Below, one piece after another: positions 9,915 through 18,290 of a stretch of 64,000 nucleotides of DNA; the first letter of the stretch is position 1, and each line of letters opens with the position of its first letter. The DNA is taken from NCBI GenBank assembly GCA_023398295.1, contig JAEWSL010000013.1:86228-150227 (forward strand), in the 5' to 3' direction. Source of the DNA: Elusimicrobiota bacterium (GTDB taxonomy: Bacteria > Elusimicrobiota > Elusimicrobia > Elusimicrobiales > Elusimicrobiaceae). Under the pieces are notes generated by a model. It was not told the DNA's origin. It made no database searches and saw nothing but the letters and a program-made list of their open reading frames with translations. Made by a program: the position numbers and the translations under genes.

Positions 9915-11384
9915 ATGAGAAACAATCCTCATATTCTGGAAATCAGCGCGCATGTTTGGCTTAAACAGATAGAAGCCGAAACGGGTTCTTTTAAGACTCT
10001 TGATAAAATCCCGCAGGAATACCTGCAGGAAATAAAAGACTTGAAATTTGACGCCGTTTGGCTTATGGGCGTTTGGCAGGAAAGCCCGGAAAGCCGCCGC
10101 ATAGCGCGAGAAGATAAAGATATAAACAATTACTTAGCGTCCGTACGTCCCGATTATAAAAAAGAAGATATAATAGGCTCCCAATATTCCATTTACGACT
10201 ACCGCGTAAACGATAAATTCGGCGGGAACGCGGCTTTGCTCGTATTAAAAAAACGGCTTAATGACTTGGGAATAGCCCTTATTCTAGACTTTGCCGGCAA
10301 TCATTTATCCTTGGACCATCCTCTTACTTTGTCCGAACCGGAAATGTTTATAAACTTGGGAAGAGAGCCTTCTCCCGAAGAAAAACCCTTCTTTTTTAAG
10401 ACAAAAGACGGCCGCTGGCTGGCTTACGGCAGGGATCCGCACTTCCCCGCGTGGACCGACAGCGTACAAATAAACTATTTCAACCCGAAAGCGCGCAAAT
10501 TTCTCAATGATACCCTTATGAAAATAGCGCCCCTCTGCGACGGATTACGCTGCGATATGGTAATGCTTGTTTTGAACAATCTGTTCAAAACTGCTTGGGG
10601 GAAATATATAAAAGAACCTCTGCCGCAGGAAGAATTTTGGACGCAGACTATTAAAAAAATAAAAAGCGCTATCCCGCGTTTTGTCTTTATAGCCGAAGTG
10701 TACTGGGGCCTTGAGTGGGAAGTGCAGGAACAGGGCTTTGATTATACGTACGACAAAATACTTTACGACCGTCTTTTAGGCTCCTGCGCGCAGGATATCC
10801 AGGGCCACTTAAACGCGGAACATCTTTATCAGAAACGCTCTATACGCTTTATAGCAAATCACGACGAAGAATCCCCTTTGGCCGCTTTTGGTAAAGAAAA
10901 ATCTATGGCGGCATCGGCAATAATCTCAACGATAGACGGCGCCAGGCTTTTTACCGCGGCCCAGCTCTACGGCGCGAAAAGACGGCTTCCCATACAATAT
11001 ATCCCCGCCGATAAAGTTATAGACGAAAATAATTTTAATTTTTATAAAAAACTTTTGGATATAACGAACCATCCGTGTTTCCACGGCGGGCAATGGGGCT
11101 TAAAAACCGTAAAACCCATAGACGAAAATGATACCGGCTATAAAAATATTCTGGCTTGGAAATGGCTGCAGTTTACGACGGCAAAACTTGTTTTGATAAA
11201 TTACTCTTCGCAAATTTCGCGTTGTATTTTGCCGCTGGAAAAACTGCCCGAAAAAGAAAAGTTTTTGCTTACCGAGGAAATAAGCGGCTTTGCCAAAGAA
11301 CTTGATACGCAAAAAGTGAAAAAGGAAGGCGTTCTCTTGGATTTCGCGCCATATGAAGTAAAAATCATTTCGCACGACTTATAA
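9915..11384 (+). CDS. GH13 (alpha-amylase family) glycoside hydrolase
   Basis: A 489-residue TIM-barrel hydrolase with an intact GH13 catalytic triad: nucleophile Asp214 (GLRCDMVML), acid/base Glu261 (FIAEVYW) and transition-state Asp317 (IANHDEESP). The region after strand 3 (LILDFAGNH) fits GH13 conserved region I (DxxxNH). There is no signal peptide, so it acts in the cytoplasm, probably on maltodextrin or glycogen-type alpha-glucans; exact substrate is not readable. I chose the ATG at 9915 because AGGGG lies 8 bp upstream; GTG at 9906 and ATG at 9909 are in frame but overlap that site. It ends at a strong terminator and is monocistronic. Confidence 0.85.
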   Translation: MRNNPHILEISAHVWLKQIEAETGSFKTLDKIPQEYLQEIKDLKFDAVWLMGVWQESPESRRIAREDKDINNYLASVRPDYKKEDIIGSQYSIYDYRVNDKFGGNAALLVLKKRLNDLGIALILDFAGNHLSLDHPLTLSEPEMFINLGREPSPEEKPFFFKTKDGRWLAYGRDPHFPAWTDSVQINYFNPKARKFLNDTLMKIAPLCDGLRCDMVMLVLNNLFKTAWGKYIKEPLPQEEFWTQTIKKIKSAIPRFVFIAEVYWGLEWEVQEQGFDYTYDKILYDRLLGSCAQDIQGHLNAEHLYQKRSIRFIANHDEESPLAAFGKEKSMAASAIISTIDGARLFTAAQLYGAKRRLPIQYIPADKVIDENNFNFYKKLLDITNHPCFHGGQWGLKTVKPIDENDTGYKNILAWKWLQFTTAKLVLINYSSQISRCILPLEKLPEKEKFLLTEEISGFAKELDTQKVKKEGVLLDFAPYEVKIISHDL

Positions 11385-11405
11385 ATATTTTTACCGTTAG
11401 CTATG

Positions 11406-11442
11406 CCCCGCATTTGCCTTCTGTAAGCAAATGCGGGGTTTT
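11406..11442 (+). terminator. intrinsic terminator after the GH13 gene
   Basis: A perfect 12-bp stem (CCCCGCATTTGC with its complement) encloses a 9-nt loop and is followed by TTTT. It lies 21 bp past the stop codon. Confidence 0.92.
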
Positions 11443-11489
11443 ATAAATTTACGTCTGAACTAAAGAATTTTATTTGCGGTAAAACTAAA

Positions 11490-11498
11490 TGTTATAAT
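11490..11498 (+). promoter_or_regulatory. extended -10 promoter, leaderless start of the GT8 gene
   Basis: TGTTATAAT ends 6 nt before the ATG at 11505. The intervening AATTTT contains no ribosome binding site, so the message probably begins at the start codon. Confidence 0.65.
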
Positions 11499-11504
11499 AA
11501 TTTT

Positions 11505-12443
11505 ATGACGGGAAAAACAAAAAAACCTCTGGCTCTTGTCTTTGCGGCCGACGATAAAACGTCTTTTGCTCTTGCCTGCGCCCTGCTGAGCGTAAAAGAA
11601 AATGCGCCCCTTCTTTTTAAGAAAGCCGATTTTTTCGTTTACACGCAGGATATCTCCGACGAAAATAAGCTTGCTTTACAAAAAATCGCACAACTTACCT
11701 TCCTTCCCTTTGAGCTGCCTTTTAATCCCTCTGAAATAAAAACTTTGGGGACTTACACCGTCCTTACAATGGCAAGGTATGAAATGTTTTTTCTTCTAGA
11801 CGCCTATAAACAGGCCCTTTGGCTTGATACCGATATTTTGGTCCAAGGGGAAATTGAACCTCTTCTCTCTTACAACAAAAGCGGGCTTGCGCTTGCAAAG
11901 GACGGCAACTCCGTCGCGGCTAATTTTTTTGCGCGCCCGACGGGAGATTTTAATATGAGCGCGCAAAATTATAATGCCGGCGTATTTTTATTAAACGATA
12001 CCTTGCCCGAATATAAACAAATTGCCGCTTGGTGCTACGAGCAGACAAAAAATTTATCCCCCGTCTTAAACTGGATAGATCAGGCTGTCTTAAACCTTGC
12101 TTTGCAGAATTTTTCCATAGTCCCCGACGAACTTGAACGCAAATATAACAGCAATCCGTTCAGCAGCCCTGTTAAAATAAAAGACGCCTTAATCTTGCAC
12201 TGCGCCGGGAAAAATAAATTTTGGAATAATTTTGAACTGCCCCTTTGGTCAAAATTGTATAATAAATGGCTGGCTTTGGGTGGGGCCCCAAAACCGGCGC
12301 AAAAAACCTGTTTATTAAACAAAAGCTTGTTTAAGGTCAAGTTTTTTATAGAAAAAGTACCCTTTTTATGGGATATTTTTGTATATTTTAATAAGAAACG
12401 CTTTGAAGCGCATTTTAAGCGCGCTATAAGCAAACTGGGATAA
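11505..12443 (+). CDS. glycosyltransferase family 8 protein
   Basis: A 312-residue GT-A fold enzyme resembling LPS galactosyl/glucosyltransferases of family GT8. The metal-binding DxD is Asp108-Thr-Asp110 in ALWLDTDILVQG. Downstream YNAGVFLLN and LHCAGKNKFW (the HFxGxxKPW-like motif) are typical GT8 elements. The C-terminal part is basic, as in membrane-associated LPS transferases. Together with hldD and kdsC it fits an LPS-making cell; acceptor and sugar cannot be read from the sequence. lepB follows after 4 bp in the same operon. Confidence 0.83.
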   Translation: MTGKTKKPLALVFAADDKTSFALACALLSVKENAPLLFKKADFFVYTQDISDENKLALQKIAQLTFLPFELPFNPSEIKTLGTYTVLTMARYEMFFLLDAYKQALWLDTDILVQGEIEPLLSYNKSGLALAKDGNSVAANFFARPTGDFNMSAQNYNAGVFLLNDTLPEYKQIAAWCYEQTKNLSPVLNWIDQAVLNLALQNFSIVPDELERKYNSNPFSSPVKIKDALILHCAGKNKFWNNFELPLWSKLYNKWLALGGAPKPAQKTCLLNKSLFKVKFFIEKVPFLWDIFVYFNKKRFEAHFKRAISKLG

Positions 12444-12447
12444 AAAA

Positions 12448-13413
12448 ATGGAACAAAAACTCTTAATTGCAGGTATTTTAGCCTTTGTTTTTACTTTAAT
12501 TTCAAAACATTTGCGCAAAAAATGTTTTTTGCTGTCAAAAAAGAAAATGTTTTATTGGACTCTTATTGCTGTCCTTTTAGGCGCTTTTATAGCCTATTTT
12601 CTGCTTGATTTTATGGCAAAGAACGGGATACAGGGCGGGATATCCTCTTGCACCACGGTTATTATCGCGGCGGCCGCTTTAGGGATTATTGTATTCTATT
12701 TTGCCAGAATAAAAAAGGGGGACGAAGGCTCCCTAAAAGTATATTTATCCGTTATAGATTGGGCTGAAACGGTTTATTTCGCCGCATTTTTTGCCTCTTT
12801 TGTGATGTTTTTCTTTGCGCAGGCCTTCAAAATACCTTCGGCCTCTATGCGCAATACTTTGCTGGAGGGCGATAACCTTTTCGTCAATAAGATAACTTAC
12901 GGCGCGCGGCTGCCTTTCTCAGACAATAAGTTTTTGAAAATTAATGCTATTAAGAGAGGCGATATTATTGTTTTTTCTTTCCCTGCCAAAGATAAAAATC
13001 AAATTAACTGCGGGGAATCCCAATACGGCAGGGAATTTGTAAAACGTATAGTAGGATTGCCCGGTGAAACCGTTGAAGTAAGAAATAAGCAAGTCTTTAT
13101 AGACGGAAAGCCCCTCCCCCAACAGCCTTATGAGCTTTATATTGATCATGACCGCGCCGAACAGCTTATGCCTCTTACGCAGGAACAATATCAACAAATT
13201 TGGGAAAATCGCGAGCTTGAAAAATATTTCGGTCTTTATTTAAGGGATTATTTTGGCCCGGTAACTATCCCCCAAGGCTCTTATTTGGCTATGGGAGATA
13301 ACAGGGACGCTTCCTGCGACTCCCGCTTTTGGGGCCCCGTTCCAGAGAAAAATATAAAAGGCAAGGCCTGGTTTAGACATTGGCCTTTGTCCCGCGCCGG
13401 CTTTATTAAATAA
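12448..13413 (+). CDS. lepB: signal peptidase I
   Basis: A 321-residue membrane protease that removes signal peptides from exported proteins. The catalytic Ser-Lys dyad is visible: Ser133 in KIPSASMRNTL and Lys189 in GREFVKRIVG. Boxes D and E follow (GDNRDASCDSRFWGPV). Four hydrophobic helices precede the catalytic domain (about residues 4-20, 34-57, 66-88 and 106-126), more than the one or two of the usual enzyme. It follows the GT8 gene by 4 bp. No terminator hairpin is seen before the parS region. Confidence 0.92.
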   Translation: MEQKLLIAGILAFVFTLISKHLRKKCFLLSKKKMFYWTLIAVLLGAFIAYFLLDFMAKNGIQGGISSCTTVIIAAAALGIIVFYFARIKKGDEGSLKVYLSVIDWAETVYFAAFFASFVMFFFAQAFKIPSASMRNTLLEGDNLFVNKITYGARLPFSDNKFLKINAIKRGDIIVFSFPAKDKNQINCGESQYGREFVKRIVGLPGETVEVRNKQVFIDGKPLPQQPYELYIDHDRAEQLMPLTQEQYQQIWENRELEKYFGLYLRDYFGPVTIPQGSYLAMGDNRDASCDSRFWGPVPEKNIKGKAWFRHWPLSRAGFIK

Positions 13414-13490
13414 CCGTTTTTTAACGCTTCTACGACGTATAATTGCCCTCAAACCGCAGAGGATACTCTCTTCGCGGCGCGGGGCGGGCA

Positions 13491-13506
13491 GTTTTCACGT
13501 GAAAAC
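13491..13506. promoter_or_regulatory. parS-like centromere site 1
   Basis: GTTTTCACGTGAAAAC is a perfect 16-bp palindrome; flanking bases extend it to 18 bp (AGTTTTCACGTGAAAACT). It shares the TTTCACGTGAAA core of the canonical bacterial parS (TGTTTCACGTGAAACA) but replaces the outer G and C symmetrically. It lies just upstream of parA-parB. Confidence 0.85.
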
Positions 13507-13590
13507 TTTTGCCGCGCTTATCTTACTTCTTTTTAATAAATAAACCATCATGCTTTTCTAGGCTGCGTTATTATAATCAGCCTATCTTAA

Positions 13591-13606
13591 GTTTTCACGT
13601 GAAAAC
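13591..13606. promoter_or_regulatory. parS-like centromere site 2
   Basis: A second identical 16-bp palindrome, exactly 100 bp from the first. The two sites sit in the 304-bp gap between lepB and parA, where there is no gene; the rest of the gap is AT-rich and ends in the parA promoter. Confidence 0.85.
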
Positions 13607-13660
13607 AACCTCCGCGGCTTTAATGATTTTATCATACAAGCTTAACATCAAAGGTATCCA

Positions 13661-13690
13661 TTGACTTAATATTTGTCTTTTTATTATAAT
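13661..13690 (+). promoter_or_regulatory. parA-parB promoter
   Basis: TTGACT and TATAAT are separated by 18 bp. Transcription would start near 13697. A strong ribosome binding site (GGAGGG, 13708-13713) sets the ParA start at 13718. Confidence 0.75.
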
Positions 13691-13717
13691 TTATACAGGT
13701 CCTTAAAGGAGGGTTTA

Positions 13718-14551
13718 ATGGGCGAAATTGTTTGTATAGCAAATCAAAAAGGCGGGGTGGGCAAGACTACCTCCGCCGTCAATCTGGCCTATGCTTTGGC
13801 GTATTTGGGGCAGGAGGTTTTGCTCGTTGATTTTGACCCTCAAAGCAATGCGACAAGCGGGCTAGGCGTAACTCTAAAAAAAGAAGATAAATCTATTTAT
13901 CATCTTATTACAAAAACGGCTGTTCTCAACGATGTTATAAGACAAACCAGCAATGAACTGCTGGATATACTTCCAGCCAGCAAAGACCTTGCTGGCGCAG
14001 AAGTGGAACTGGTAAATATCCCTTCAAGGGAAAAGGTGTTAAAAGAGGTTTTGGACCCCATTAAGAAGATGTATGACTTCATTATCATAGACTGTCCCCC
14101 CTCTTTAAGTCTGCTGACGGTTAACGCCCTTGTAGCGGCAGACAGTGTTATTACTCCTATACAATGCCAATATTATGCTATTGAGGGGTTGGCGCATTTT
14201 ATCAGCACTACAGGCAAGATTAAACAGTTTTTAAGCCCGCAGTTGAAAATAGACGGCGGAATTCTTACTATGTACGACGGCAGGCTTAATTTGGCAAATC
14301 AGGTGAAAGAAGAAGTGTCAAAATATTACGGAGATAAAGTTTACAAGACGGCTATTCCCACAAATATCCGTCTTGCCGAAGCGCCGAGCTTCGGCCAAAG
14401 TATTTTTGAATATGATCCCGCCTGCCGCGGCACCAAAGCGTATCTTGATTTAGCAATAGAATTTTTAGTACGCCGCGGAGCCGATCCTAAGGATTATCAA
14501 AGCGTTAACAGCGCGGCGGCGGAAACGGTCAATTTTGATTTCGGGGGATAA
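13718..14551 (+). CDS. parA: chromosome partitioning ATPase ParA/Soj
   Basis: The 277-residue ATPase has the deviant Walker A motif KGGVGKTT at residues 11-18, with the signature Lys11, and DFDPQSNAT and IIDCPPS as switch and Walker B regions. ParA binds DNA non-specifically as an ATP dimer and moves ParB-parS complexes. The start at 13718 has an ideal ribosome binding site and gives the normal family N-terminus; an in-frame upstream start at 13673 would overlap the promoter. parB follows after 3 bp, and two parS-like sites lie upstream, so the locus is a complete chromosomal partition system next to oriC. Confidence 0.95.
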   Translation: MGEIVCIANQKGGVGKTTSAVNLAYALAYLGQEVLLVDFDPQSNATSGLGVTLKKEDKSIYHLITKTAVLNDVIRQTSNELLDILPASKDLAGAEVELVNIPSREKVLKEVLDPIKKMYDFIIIDCPPSLSLLTVNALVAADSVITPIQCQYYAIEGLAHFISTTGKIKQFLSPQLKIDGGILTMYDGRLNLANQVKEEVSKYYGDKVYKTAIPTNIRLAEAPSFGQSIFEYDPACRGTKAYLDLAIEFLVRRGADPKDYQSVNSAAAETVNFDFGG

Positions 14552-14554
14552 TTT

Positions 14555-15418
14555 ATGAGACAGGCTTTAGGCAAAGGGTTAGACGCCCTATTAAGCGGCG
14601 GAACATCTTATCAGGATGGGGGGGGAATAAAACAAAACATTCAAAAAGTCCCTCTTGACAAGATTATTCCAAACCGCTACCAGCCGCGCAAAAATTTCAA
14701 TGAAGAAAGCTTAAAGGAGCTTGCTTCCTCTATACAAAAGCACGGCCTTACGCAGCCTATAGTAGTAGCTTACGACGGCGGGCTTGATAAGTATGAAATT
14801 ATTGTGGGGGAAAGGCGTTTTAGAGCTTCCCAAATGGCCAACTTGGGAGAAATTGACTGCATAGTGCATAATAATATAGAAGAAAAACAGCTCTGCGCTC
14901 TTGCCCTTATAGAAAATATACAAAGGGAAAATCTAAATCCCATAGAAACCGCTTTGGGCTATAAAAATCTGATGCAAAAATTTCATGTTTCTCAGGCGGA
15001 AATAGGGGAATATTGCGGCAAATCAAAGGCGGCTGTTTCAAATTCTTTAAGGCTGCTTTCTTTGTCCGAGAATATACAGAAAAGCATCGCCGAAAACGAG
15101 ATAAGCGAAGGCCATGCCCGCACTCTTCTTATGCTGCCGGAAGGACTTAAGAGAGAAGCTTTATATAGAAAGATTGTTTATTTACAAATGTCTGTAAGGC
15201 AAGCCGAAAAAACGGCTAAGAATATGCTTGAGCCTAAAGCTCAAAAAAAGTCCAAAAAATCGGCGGATATTCTTGCTTTTGAAGATTCTTTAGAACAGTC
15301 TTTAGGCACTAAAGTTGAACTTAATTATAAACAAAACGAAAAGAAAGGCGTTTTAATTATACACTATAATTCGCTTGAACAGCTTGAGTCCATAACAGAT
15401 AAATTAAGCAGAATTTAA
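14555..15418 (+). CDS. parB: chromosome partitioning protein ParB/Spo0J
   Basis: A 287-residue CTPase and parS-binding protein. It opens with MRQALGKGLDALLSG, the typical N-terminal ParA-contacting segment. The CTP-binding motif GERRFRA is at residues 85-91 and the ALIENIQRENLNPIE box follows near 117. The helix-turn-helix lies at about residues 145-168 (VSQAEIGEYCGKSKAAVSNS). The C-terminal dimerisation domain is present, so the protein is full length. It would load at the two palindromes upstream of parA and spread along DNA. Confidence 0.95.
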   Translation: MRQALGKGLDALLSGGTSYQDGGGIKQNIQKVPLDKIIPNRYQPRKNFNEESLKELASSIQKHGLTQPIVVAYDGGLDKYEIIVGERRFRASQMANLGEIDCIVHNNIEEKQLCALALIENIQRENLNPIETALGYKNLMQKFHVSQAEIGEYCGKSKAAVSNSLRLLSLSENIQKSIAENEISEGHARTLLMLPEGLKREALYRKIVYLQMSVRQAEKTAKNMLEPKAQKKSKKSADILAFEDSLEQSLGTKVELNYKQNEKKGVLIIHYNSLEQLESITDKLSRI

Positions 15419-15438
15419 AAACTCGCGTTTTAGCATAA

Positions 15439-15473
15439 AAATCCGTCCGCATTTTTATGCGGGCGGATTTTTT
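15439..15473 (+). terminator. intrinsic terminator of parAB
   Basis: A 14-bp stem (AAATCCGTCCGCAT with its complement, one G-T pair) and a TTTT loop are followed by TTTTTT. It lies about 20 bp past the parB stop. Confidence 0.92.
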
Positions 15474-15721
15474 GTTTTATAAACTTTTTTGCGCAGTTAT
15501 TTTTGATACCAAAAAGCATTTTTTTAACGCCAAAACTTAACAAACCCCTTTTTTCGGATATTTGCCGCAAAATCTCAGACGGCAAAAACTCAAATTTGCT
15601 CTAAACTGCGCTAAATTTAATTTATTTTACGTAAAAGAACTTTCCCCGCAGACAAGCTTAAAAAACCGCTAAAATCGTTGTTTTTGCTCAAAAAAAGCCT
15701 TTTTTATGCTTTCGCAACAAA

Positions 15722-15765
15722 AAAATAAGCGCTTATGCGCATCTTTGCGCATCGGCGCTTATTTT
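15722..15765. terminator. bidirectional hairpin between parB and rubredoxin
   Basis: An 11-bp outer stem (AAAATAAGCGC with GCGCTTATTTT) encloses a nested ATGCGC/GCGCAT stem. It can terminate the minus-strand rubredoxin transcript and any plus-strand read-through. The stretch 15474-15721 before it is AT-rich and shows no gene, only a 7-bp inverted repeat TTTGCCG/CGGCAAA (15561-15586). Confidence 0.7.
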
Positions 15766-15789
15766 AAGCTGGAAACTTATTTTTTCTTT

Positions 15790-15823
15790 TTTTATAAAAG
15801 TTAGTTAAACTAACTTTATAAAA
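15790..15823. repeat. long AT-rich inverted repeat
   Basis: TTTTATAAAAGTTAGTT and AACTAACTTTATAAAA form arms of about 16 bp around one central base with a single-base bulge. It lies downstream of the rubredoxin gene in the 477-bp gene-free gap. It lacks the GC-rich base typical of a terminator and could be a protein-binding site. Confidence 0.5.
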
Positions 15824-15895
15824 CGCCTGCGCTTTTTTCAAATATTTTAAGCAGTATTAAGACAAAGCTTAGGCGCGCAAGCGGGGCTCAAAAGT

Positions 15896-16054
15896 TTAGT
15901 TTTCCTGAGCAAACTGGTCCTTGCCGACGCCGCAGACGGGGCAAACCCATGTTTCGGGGACGGCTTCCCATTTAGTTCCGGCGGGCACGCCGTTGTCGGG
16001 ATCGCCGACGGTTTCATCATAAACATACCCGCAGACTTGACATACGTATTTCAT
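15896..16054 (-). CDS. rubredoxin
   Basis: This 52-residue protein is a textbook rubredoxin: the iron is held by Cys5-x2-Cys8 ([10 protein letters not shown]) and Cys38-x2-Cys41 ([10 protein letters not shown]). It carries single electrons and is the usual donor to flavodiiron protein, rubrerythrin and superoxide reductase, all encoded just upstream on the same strand. A strong ribosome binding site (AGGAGGA) precedes the ATG. The spacing of 61 bp from the flavin reductase gene and an inverted repeat between them suggest it may have its own promoter. Confidence 0.95.
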   Translation of the reverse strand: MKYVCQVCGYVYDETVGDPDNGVPAGTKWEAVPETWVCPVCGVGKDQFAQEN

Positions 16055-16088
16055 AAAATATCCTCCTTTTCTGTTTCCTTTTTTCGGT

Positions 16089-16106
16089 TTGATTTATTAA
16101 AATCAA
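16089..16106. promoter_or_regulatory. 18-bp inverted repeat upstream of rubredoxin
   Basis: TTGATTT and AAATCAA flank ATTA, giving a perfect 7-bp inverted repeat between the flavin reductase stop and the rubredoxin start. It may be an operator or a weak terminator. Spacing does not fit the FNR consensus. Confidence 0.4.
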
Positions 16107-16115
16107 TACTTCTTT

Positions 16116-16628
16116 TTAGCTATCCTGATAAGTAGGCGCGTCTTTATGCGTTTTGCCTTTCAACACCTGATGATAATACTCATATGTAAGCGGGGCGCCA
16201 CGCGCCAAAATTTTACTTTGCGATACTTTGCCTATAAACATTATATGTGTTCCCAAATCTTCTTCCTTTTCAACGTTTACGGTTATGTAAGAAAGCGCAT
16301 TTTGCGTTACAAAAGGAAAACCGTCGTCGGTAAAGTCGTAAGAATATTTTTCAAATTTATTAAAAGTTCTGCCTGTTCTAAAACCGAAATTGCCTATAAA
16401 GAGCATCTCTGCCTTTTGGGAAATCGGCTGCAGGCAAAATTTTCGGCTTGCTTTTATAAACTCGCAGGTAAGAGATTTTTTATTTACGGTAATACTGAAA
16501 GAAGGCGGCTCGGCCGTTGTTTGCATAGCGCTGTTTACAATTAAAGCATTTGGTTTGCCTTCGTAAAACGCGCTTACCAGATAAAGCCCGTAAGTTATTT
16601 GGCAAAAGGCCGCTTGGTCTATGCTCAT
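16116..16628 (-). CDS. flavin reductase-like FMN-binding protein
   Basis: A 170-residue split-barrel flavoprotein of the flavin reductase-like family. The N-terminal segment QITYGLYLVSAFYEGKPNAL followed by NSAMQTTAEPPSFSITVNK matches the pattern shared by these domains, including the N-terminal module of high-molecular-weight rubredoxins. Its start overlaps the flavodiiron protein stop by one base (TAATG), so the two are translationally coupled. It probably feeds electrons from NAD(P)H via rubredoxin to the flavodiiron protein; the donor is inferred. Confidence 0.82.
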   Translation of the reverse strand: MSIDQAAFCQITYGLYLVSAFYEGKPNALIVNSAMQTTAEPPSFSITVNKKSLTCEFIKASRKFCLQPISQKAEMLFIGNFGFRTGRTFNKFEKYSYDFTDDGFPFVTQNALSYITVNVEKEEDLGTHIMFIGKVSQSKILARGAPLTYEYYHQVLKGKTHKDAPTYQDS

Positions 16629-17818
16629 TATACGCTTTCCTTTATTTTTTCAGATATAAGAACGCCTGTGTTAAAGCACTCCAGAAGCTTCTCTTCCGTC
16701 GGAACAAACCGCGCTTTTAAGGTTGGCGCGATAATTTTTGCCTGCATGGAAAGCAACATTTTTTCAAGGTTGTTAAGCGGCATATCGCTCCACCCGCAGG
16801 AGCCGAAAGCCGCCCCCAAAAGCCCTTGTTTGCGTAACCCCTTAAGGTAAGTAAAAACATCGGCAAGGGAAGGGTATATTTCCTGATTTAACACGGGAGA
16901 GCCGATTATTAAAGCCGCGCTGTCCAAAAGTTCCGTTGCGATATCGCTTCTGTGCGAAAAGTGCATACAATATTGTTTTACTTCAATGCCCTGCGATATC
17001 AGCCCGTCGGAAATGCTGTCTGCCATCTTGGCGGTGCTGCCCCACATGGTATCGTAAACAACAAGCGCTTTGGCAAGATTTTTTTGAGAAGAAAATTGTT
17101 CATAAAGGGCCAATATCTTTTGCGAATTTGAACGCCAAAGAGGCCCGTGGTCTGGGCAAATCATTGCCGGATTTATGCCCAGTTTTTTAATGCGCGCCAA
17201 GAAAACTTTTACAACATTTGTATAAGGCAAAATTATATTTGCGTAATATTTTTTTGCTTCGTAAGCAAGTATTTCCTGGGGGACTTGGTCGTCAAAGCGT
17301 TCTCCCGAAGCATAATGCATGCCGAAGATATCGTTGCAAAAAAAGATATTTTCCTCTTTAAGAAGGCATACCATGCTGTCGGGCCAATGCAGCATGCGCG
17401 ATTCAAAAAATTGCAGAGTGAAAGCTCCGCTTTTTATTTCCCCGCCGTCGGGAATAAGGCTTACTGGCAGCTCGCTGCCCAGATGAGCTTTTAAGTTTTC
17501 AACGCCTTTTTGGGAAGCGTAAAAATGCTGCGGGCGCAGATCTCTTAACGCCTCTGGAACAGAACCGCTGTGGTCAAGCTCTGAGTGATTTGAAATAAGC
17601 ACGTCTATTTTAGCCGAAGGCAAAACGCTTTTTATTCTGGCAAGCATCTGCGGGTAAAATTCTTTTTTTACCGTGTCAATCAAAACAACTTTTTCATCTA
17701 AAATAAGGTATGCGTTATAGGTGGTCCCCCTATTAGTGGAATATCCGTGAAAATCACGGATATTCCAGTCAATGGCTCCAACCCAAAAAACATTGTCTTT
17801 AATTTTTACGGCTTGCAT
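16628..17818 (-). CDS. flavodiiron protein (FprA/Roo type)
   Basis: The 396-residue enzyme reduces O2 (or NO) to water (or N2O). The metallo-beta-lactamase domain carries the diiron ligands in the H-x-E-x-D-H motif His78-Ser-Glu80-Leu-Asp82-His83, with further His ligands in MLHWPDSM and CPDHGPLW. From about residue 255 a flavodoxin domain binds FMN (VVYDTMWGSTAKMADSI). I chose the ATG at 17818, directly after the superoxide reductase stop codon, rather than the in-frame start at 17875 inside that gene. It forms one transcript with superoxide reductase and flavin reductase. Confidence 0.93.
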   Translation of the reverse strand: MQAVKIKDNVFWVGAIDWNIRDFHGYSTNRGTTYNAYLILDEKVVLIDTVKKEFYPQMLARIKSVLPSAKIDVLISNHSELDHSGSVPEALRDLRPQHFYASQKGVENLKAHLGSELPVSLIPDGGEIKSGAFTLQFFESRMLHWPDSMVCLLKEENIFFCNDIFGMHYASGERFDDQVPQEILAYEAKKYYANIILPYTNVVKVFLARIKKLGINPAMICPDHGPLWRSNSQKILALYEQFSSQKNLAKALVVYDTMWGSTAKMADSISDGLISQGIEVKQYCMHFSHRSDIATELLDSAALIIGSPVLNQEIYPSLADVFTYLKGLRKQGLLGAAFGSCGWSDMPLNNLEKMLLSMQAKIIAPTLKARFVPTEEKLLECFNTGVLISEKIKESV

Positions 17819-17819
17819 A

Positions 17820-18212
17820 TTATTTGCCCGTCGGCGTCTGCCATAAACCGTGGATATTGCAATATTCTCTTGCAAAGATAATTTCCTCTTTGCAATTATT
17901 AAAAACGGCTTGCGGCTTCTCTCCGGGTTTTAGATATTTGCGTCCTATTTTCCCGCCGGAGGTCATAACTTCTATAAACTCAATATAATGCTCGGGTATC
18001 ATCGGGTGGGCGACTTCGCCTATTTTTACCAAATACCCTTCGGCGGTTTTTTCTATGACGGGAATATGTTTCTCGTTAGAAGCTTCCGCTGTGTTCGGCT
18101 TTTGTAACGCCATCGGTTTGCCGCAGCAAACAAGTTCCCCTATGCTTGCGTGGACGACTTCAACTATATTGCCGCATATCGGGCATTTATATATTTCATT
18201 TAATTTCGTCAT
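17820..18212 (-). CDS. two-iron superoxide reductase (desulfoferrodoxin)
   Basis: The 130-residue protein has both iron centres. The N-terminal desulforedoxin-type site uses Cys10, Cys13, Cys29 and Cys30 (YKCPICG, LVCCGKP). The catalytic site uses His49, His69, His75, Cys118 and His121 (EKHIPVIE, VAHPMIPEHYIE, REYCNIHGLW). It reduces superoxide to hydrogen peroxide using rubredoxin. The start at 18212 is chosen because a GGGGGA ribosome binding site lies just upstream and the family N-terminus fits; an earlier in-frame ATG at 18248 would add 12 residues. Confidence 0.93.
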   Translation of the reverse strand: MTKLNEIYKCPICGNIVEVVHASIGELVCCGKPMALQKPNTAEASNEKHIPVIEKTAEGYLVKIGEVAHPMIPEHYIEFIEVMTSGGKIGRKYLKPGEKPQAVFNNCKEEIIFAREYCNIHGLWQTPTGK

Positions 18213-18246
18213 ATTTCCCCCTGTTTCAGCGTAGTAAAGTTTCTTC

Positions 18247-18283
18247 AAAAAAATAATACGGCGACGGGAAACGCCGCCGTATT
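18247..18283 (-). terminator. terminator between rubrerythrin and superoxide reductase
   Basis: On the minus strand AATACGGCG pairs with CGCCGTATT across an 11-nt loop and is followed by ATTTTTTT. It lies 8 bp after the rubrerythrin stop. No separate promoter is obvious for superoxide reductase, so partial read-through may set the expression ratio. Confidence 0.8.
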
Positions 18284-18290
18284 TACCATA

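Noticed and set aside
16089..16106. FNR-type site upstream of rubredoxin.
   Set aside because: The half-sites TTGAT and ATCAA are separated by 8 bp, not the 4 bp required.
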